Assembly (NCBI GenBank): GCA_902796775.1
Contig: CADBQK010000191.1
Coordinates: 1 to 5,652, forward strand
Source of the DNA: an uncultured Lachnospiraceae bacterium
GTDB lineage: Bacteria > Bacillota_A > Clostridia > Lachnospirales > Lachnospiraceae
DNA length: 5,652 bases
Direction: 5' to 3'
Shown here: positions 5,356-5,652 of the stretch, in pieces
Layout of the letters: each line of letters begins with the position of its first letter
How positions within the stretch are numbered: position 1 is the first letter of the stretch
Notes under the pieces: generated by a model
Seen by the model: the letters and a program-made list of their open reading frames with translations, nothing else
The model's database searches: none
What the model was told of the DNA's origin: nothing
Program-made: the position numbers and the translations under genes

Positions 5356-5652
5356 TTATTTTTCAATTAAGGTGAGGGAGTACACTTTCATTTCATCCGG
5401 ATCGTACTCTACATCGACATAGTGTCCTTCTTCAGGGAAATAGCCGCTGGCAATATCTGTTTCATCACAGAAGGAGAGTTTCAATGTTTTTCCATTATCG
5501 GTCTTGATCTTGCAGCCGGATTCGTTAATGGATTTGATCTTTCCGCAGACACGTATCAGGACCAAAATATCCTCTTCTTCCGGCTCCTGAAAGTCTTCTT
5601 CTTCCGGCTCTTCTTCCGGCTCCGGAGTGATTGCCTCCTCCGGTTCTTCCTC
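5356..5652 (-). CDS. C-terminal part of an acidic Glu/Pro-rich protein of unknown function (partial)
   Basis: An open frame runs from the right window edge to a TAA at 5358-5356, giving 98 visible residues; the true start lies beyond the window. The first internal start-like codon, a TTG at 5565, is not convincing because the same frame stays open and biased upstream. Residues 1-28 are extremely acidic (16 Glu, 2 Asp, 5 Pro) in EEEPE-type repeats, as in a disordered linker. Residues 29-98 form a compact region with alternating hydrophobic residues, including IRVCGKIKSI, CKIKTDNGKTLKLSF and YVDVEYD, compatible with a small beta-barrel (OB- or SH3-like) module. That fold is a guess from pattern only. 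I do not recognise the family. Two cysteines (36 and 47) lie in this part, with a third at 62. It is followed after 42 bp by the methionine sulfoxide reductase gene and may share a transcript with it. Confidence 0.75.
   Translation of the reverse strand, partial: EEEPEEAITPEPEEEPEEEDFQEPEEEDILVLIRVCGKIKSINESGCKIKTDNGKTLKLSFCDETDIASGYFPEEGHYVDVEYDPDEMKVYSLTLIEK
5575..5646 (-). repeat. 12-bp coding microrepeat (Glu/Pro linker)
   Basis: The plus-strand unit TTCTTCCGGCTC occurs exactly at 5575-5586, 5599-5610 and 5611-5622. In the same 12-base register, 5635-5646 matches nine of twelve bases, while 5587-5598 and 5623-5634 have diverged. On the minus strand each unit encodes Glu-Pro-Glu-Glu in the truncated acidic protein. 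Being a multiple of three, the unit can expand or shrink without breaking the frame. Confidence 0.75.

Noticed and set aside
5356..5565. A 69-residue gene starting at a TTG within the acidic protein
   Set aside because: The frame continues open to the window edge with strongly biased Glu/Pro codons, so this is an internal position of a longer gene.

Overview
The window looks like chromosomal DNA of a low-to-mid GC Firmicute, most likely a gut or rumen Clostridia of the Lachnospiraceae/Ruminococcaceae type. The basis is the protein similarity pattern: a cellobiose phosphorylase close to the Cellulomonas gilvus enzyme, a UgpC/MsmX ATPase of clostridial style, and a PF06541 membrane protein. Strong purine-rich ribosome binding sites and A/T-rich intergenic DNA agree. 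Genus assignment is inference. I see no mobile elements, CRISPR arrays, tRNAs or rRNAs.

Layout, left to right. Positions 1-17 (minus) hold the first codons of an unidentified gene behind a strong ribosome binding site; its body lies outside the window. Positions 109-2547 (minus) encode a complete GH94 cellobiose phosphorylase. Positions 2548-2883 are a 336-bp divergent intergenic region with a promoter on each strand and two identical 16-bp operator-like sites in opposite orientation, one in front of each gene. Positions 2884-4059 (plus) encode a complete sugar-importer ATPase of the MalK/MsmX/UgpC family with no permease or binding-protein gene beside it. A long hairpin (4106-4152) follows. 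On the minus strand then come a PF06541 integral membrane protein (4201-4782), a free methionine-(R)-sulfoxide reductase (4858-5313), and the C-terminal end of an acidic Glu/Pro-rich protein of unknown function (5356-5652, cut by the window edge).

The left half reads as a cellobiose-use module. The ATPase would energise ABC import of cellobiose or cello-oligosaccharides, and the cytoplasmic phosphorylase would split cellobiose with phosphate into glucose 1-phosphate and glucose, saving ATP. The paired operators suggest that one LacI-family repressor, not encoded in the visible sequence, controls both genes. The two sites are 189 bp apart centre to centre, which would suit DNA looping.

The right half is a minus-strand cluster with no obvious link to sugar use. 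No undescribed system is evident. The best leads are the mirror-image operator pair, the solitary ATPase under the same apparent control as the phosphorylase, the Lys-rich insertion in that ATPase, and the truncated Glu/Pro-repeat protein.
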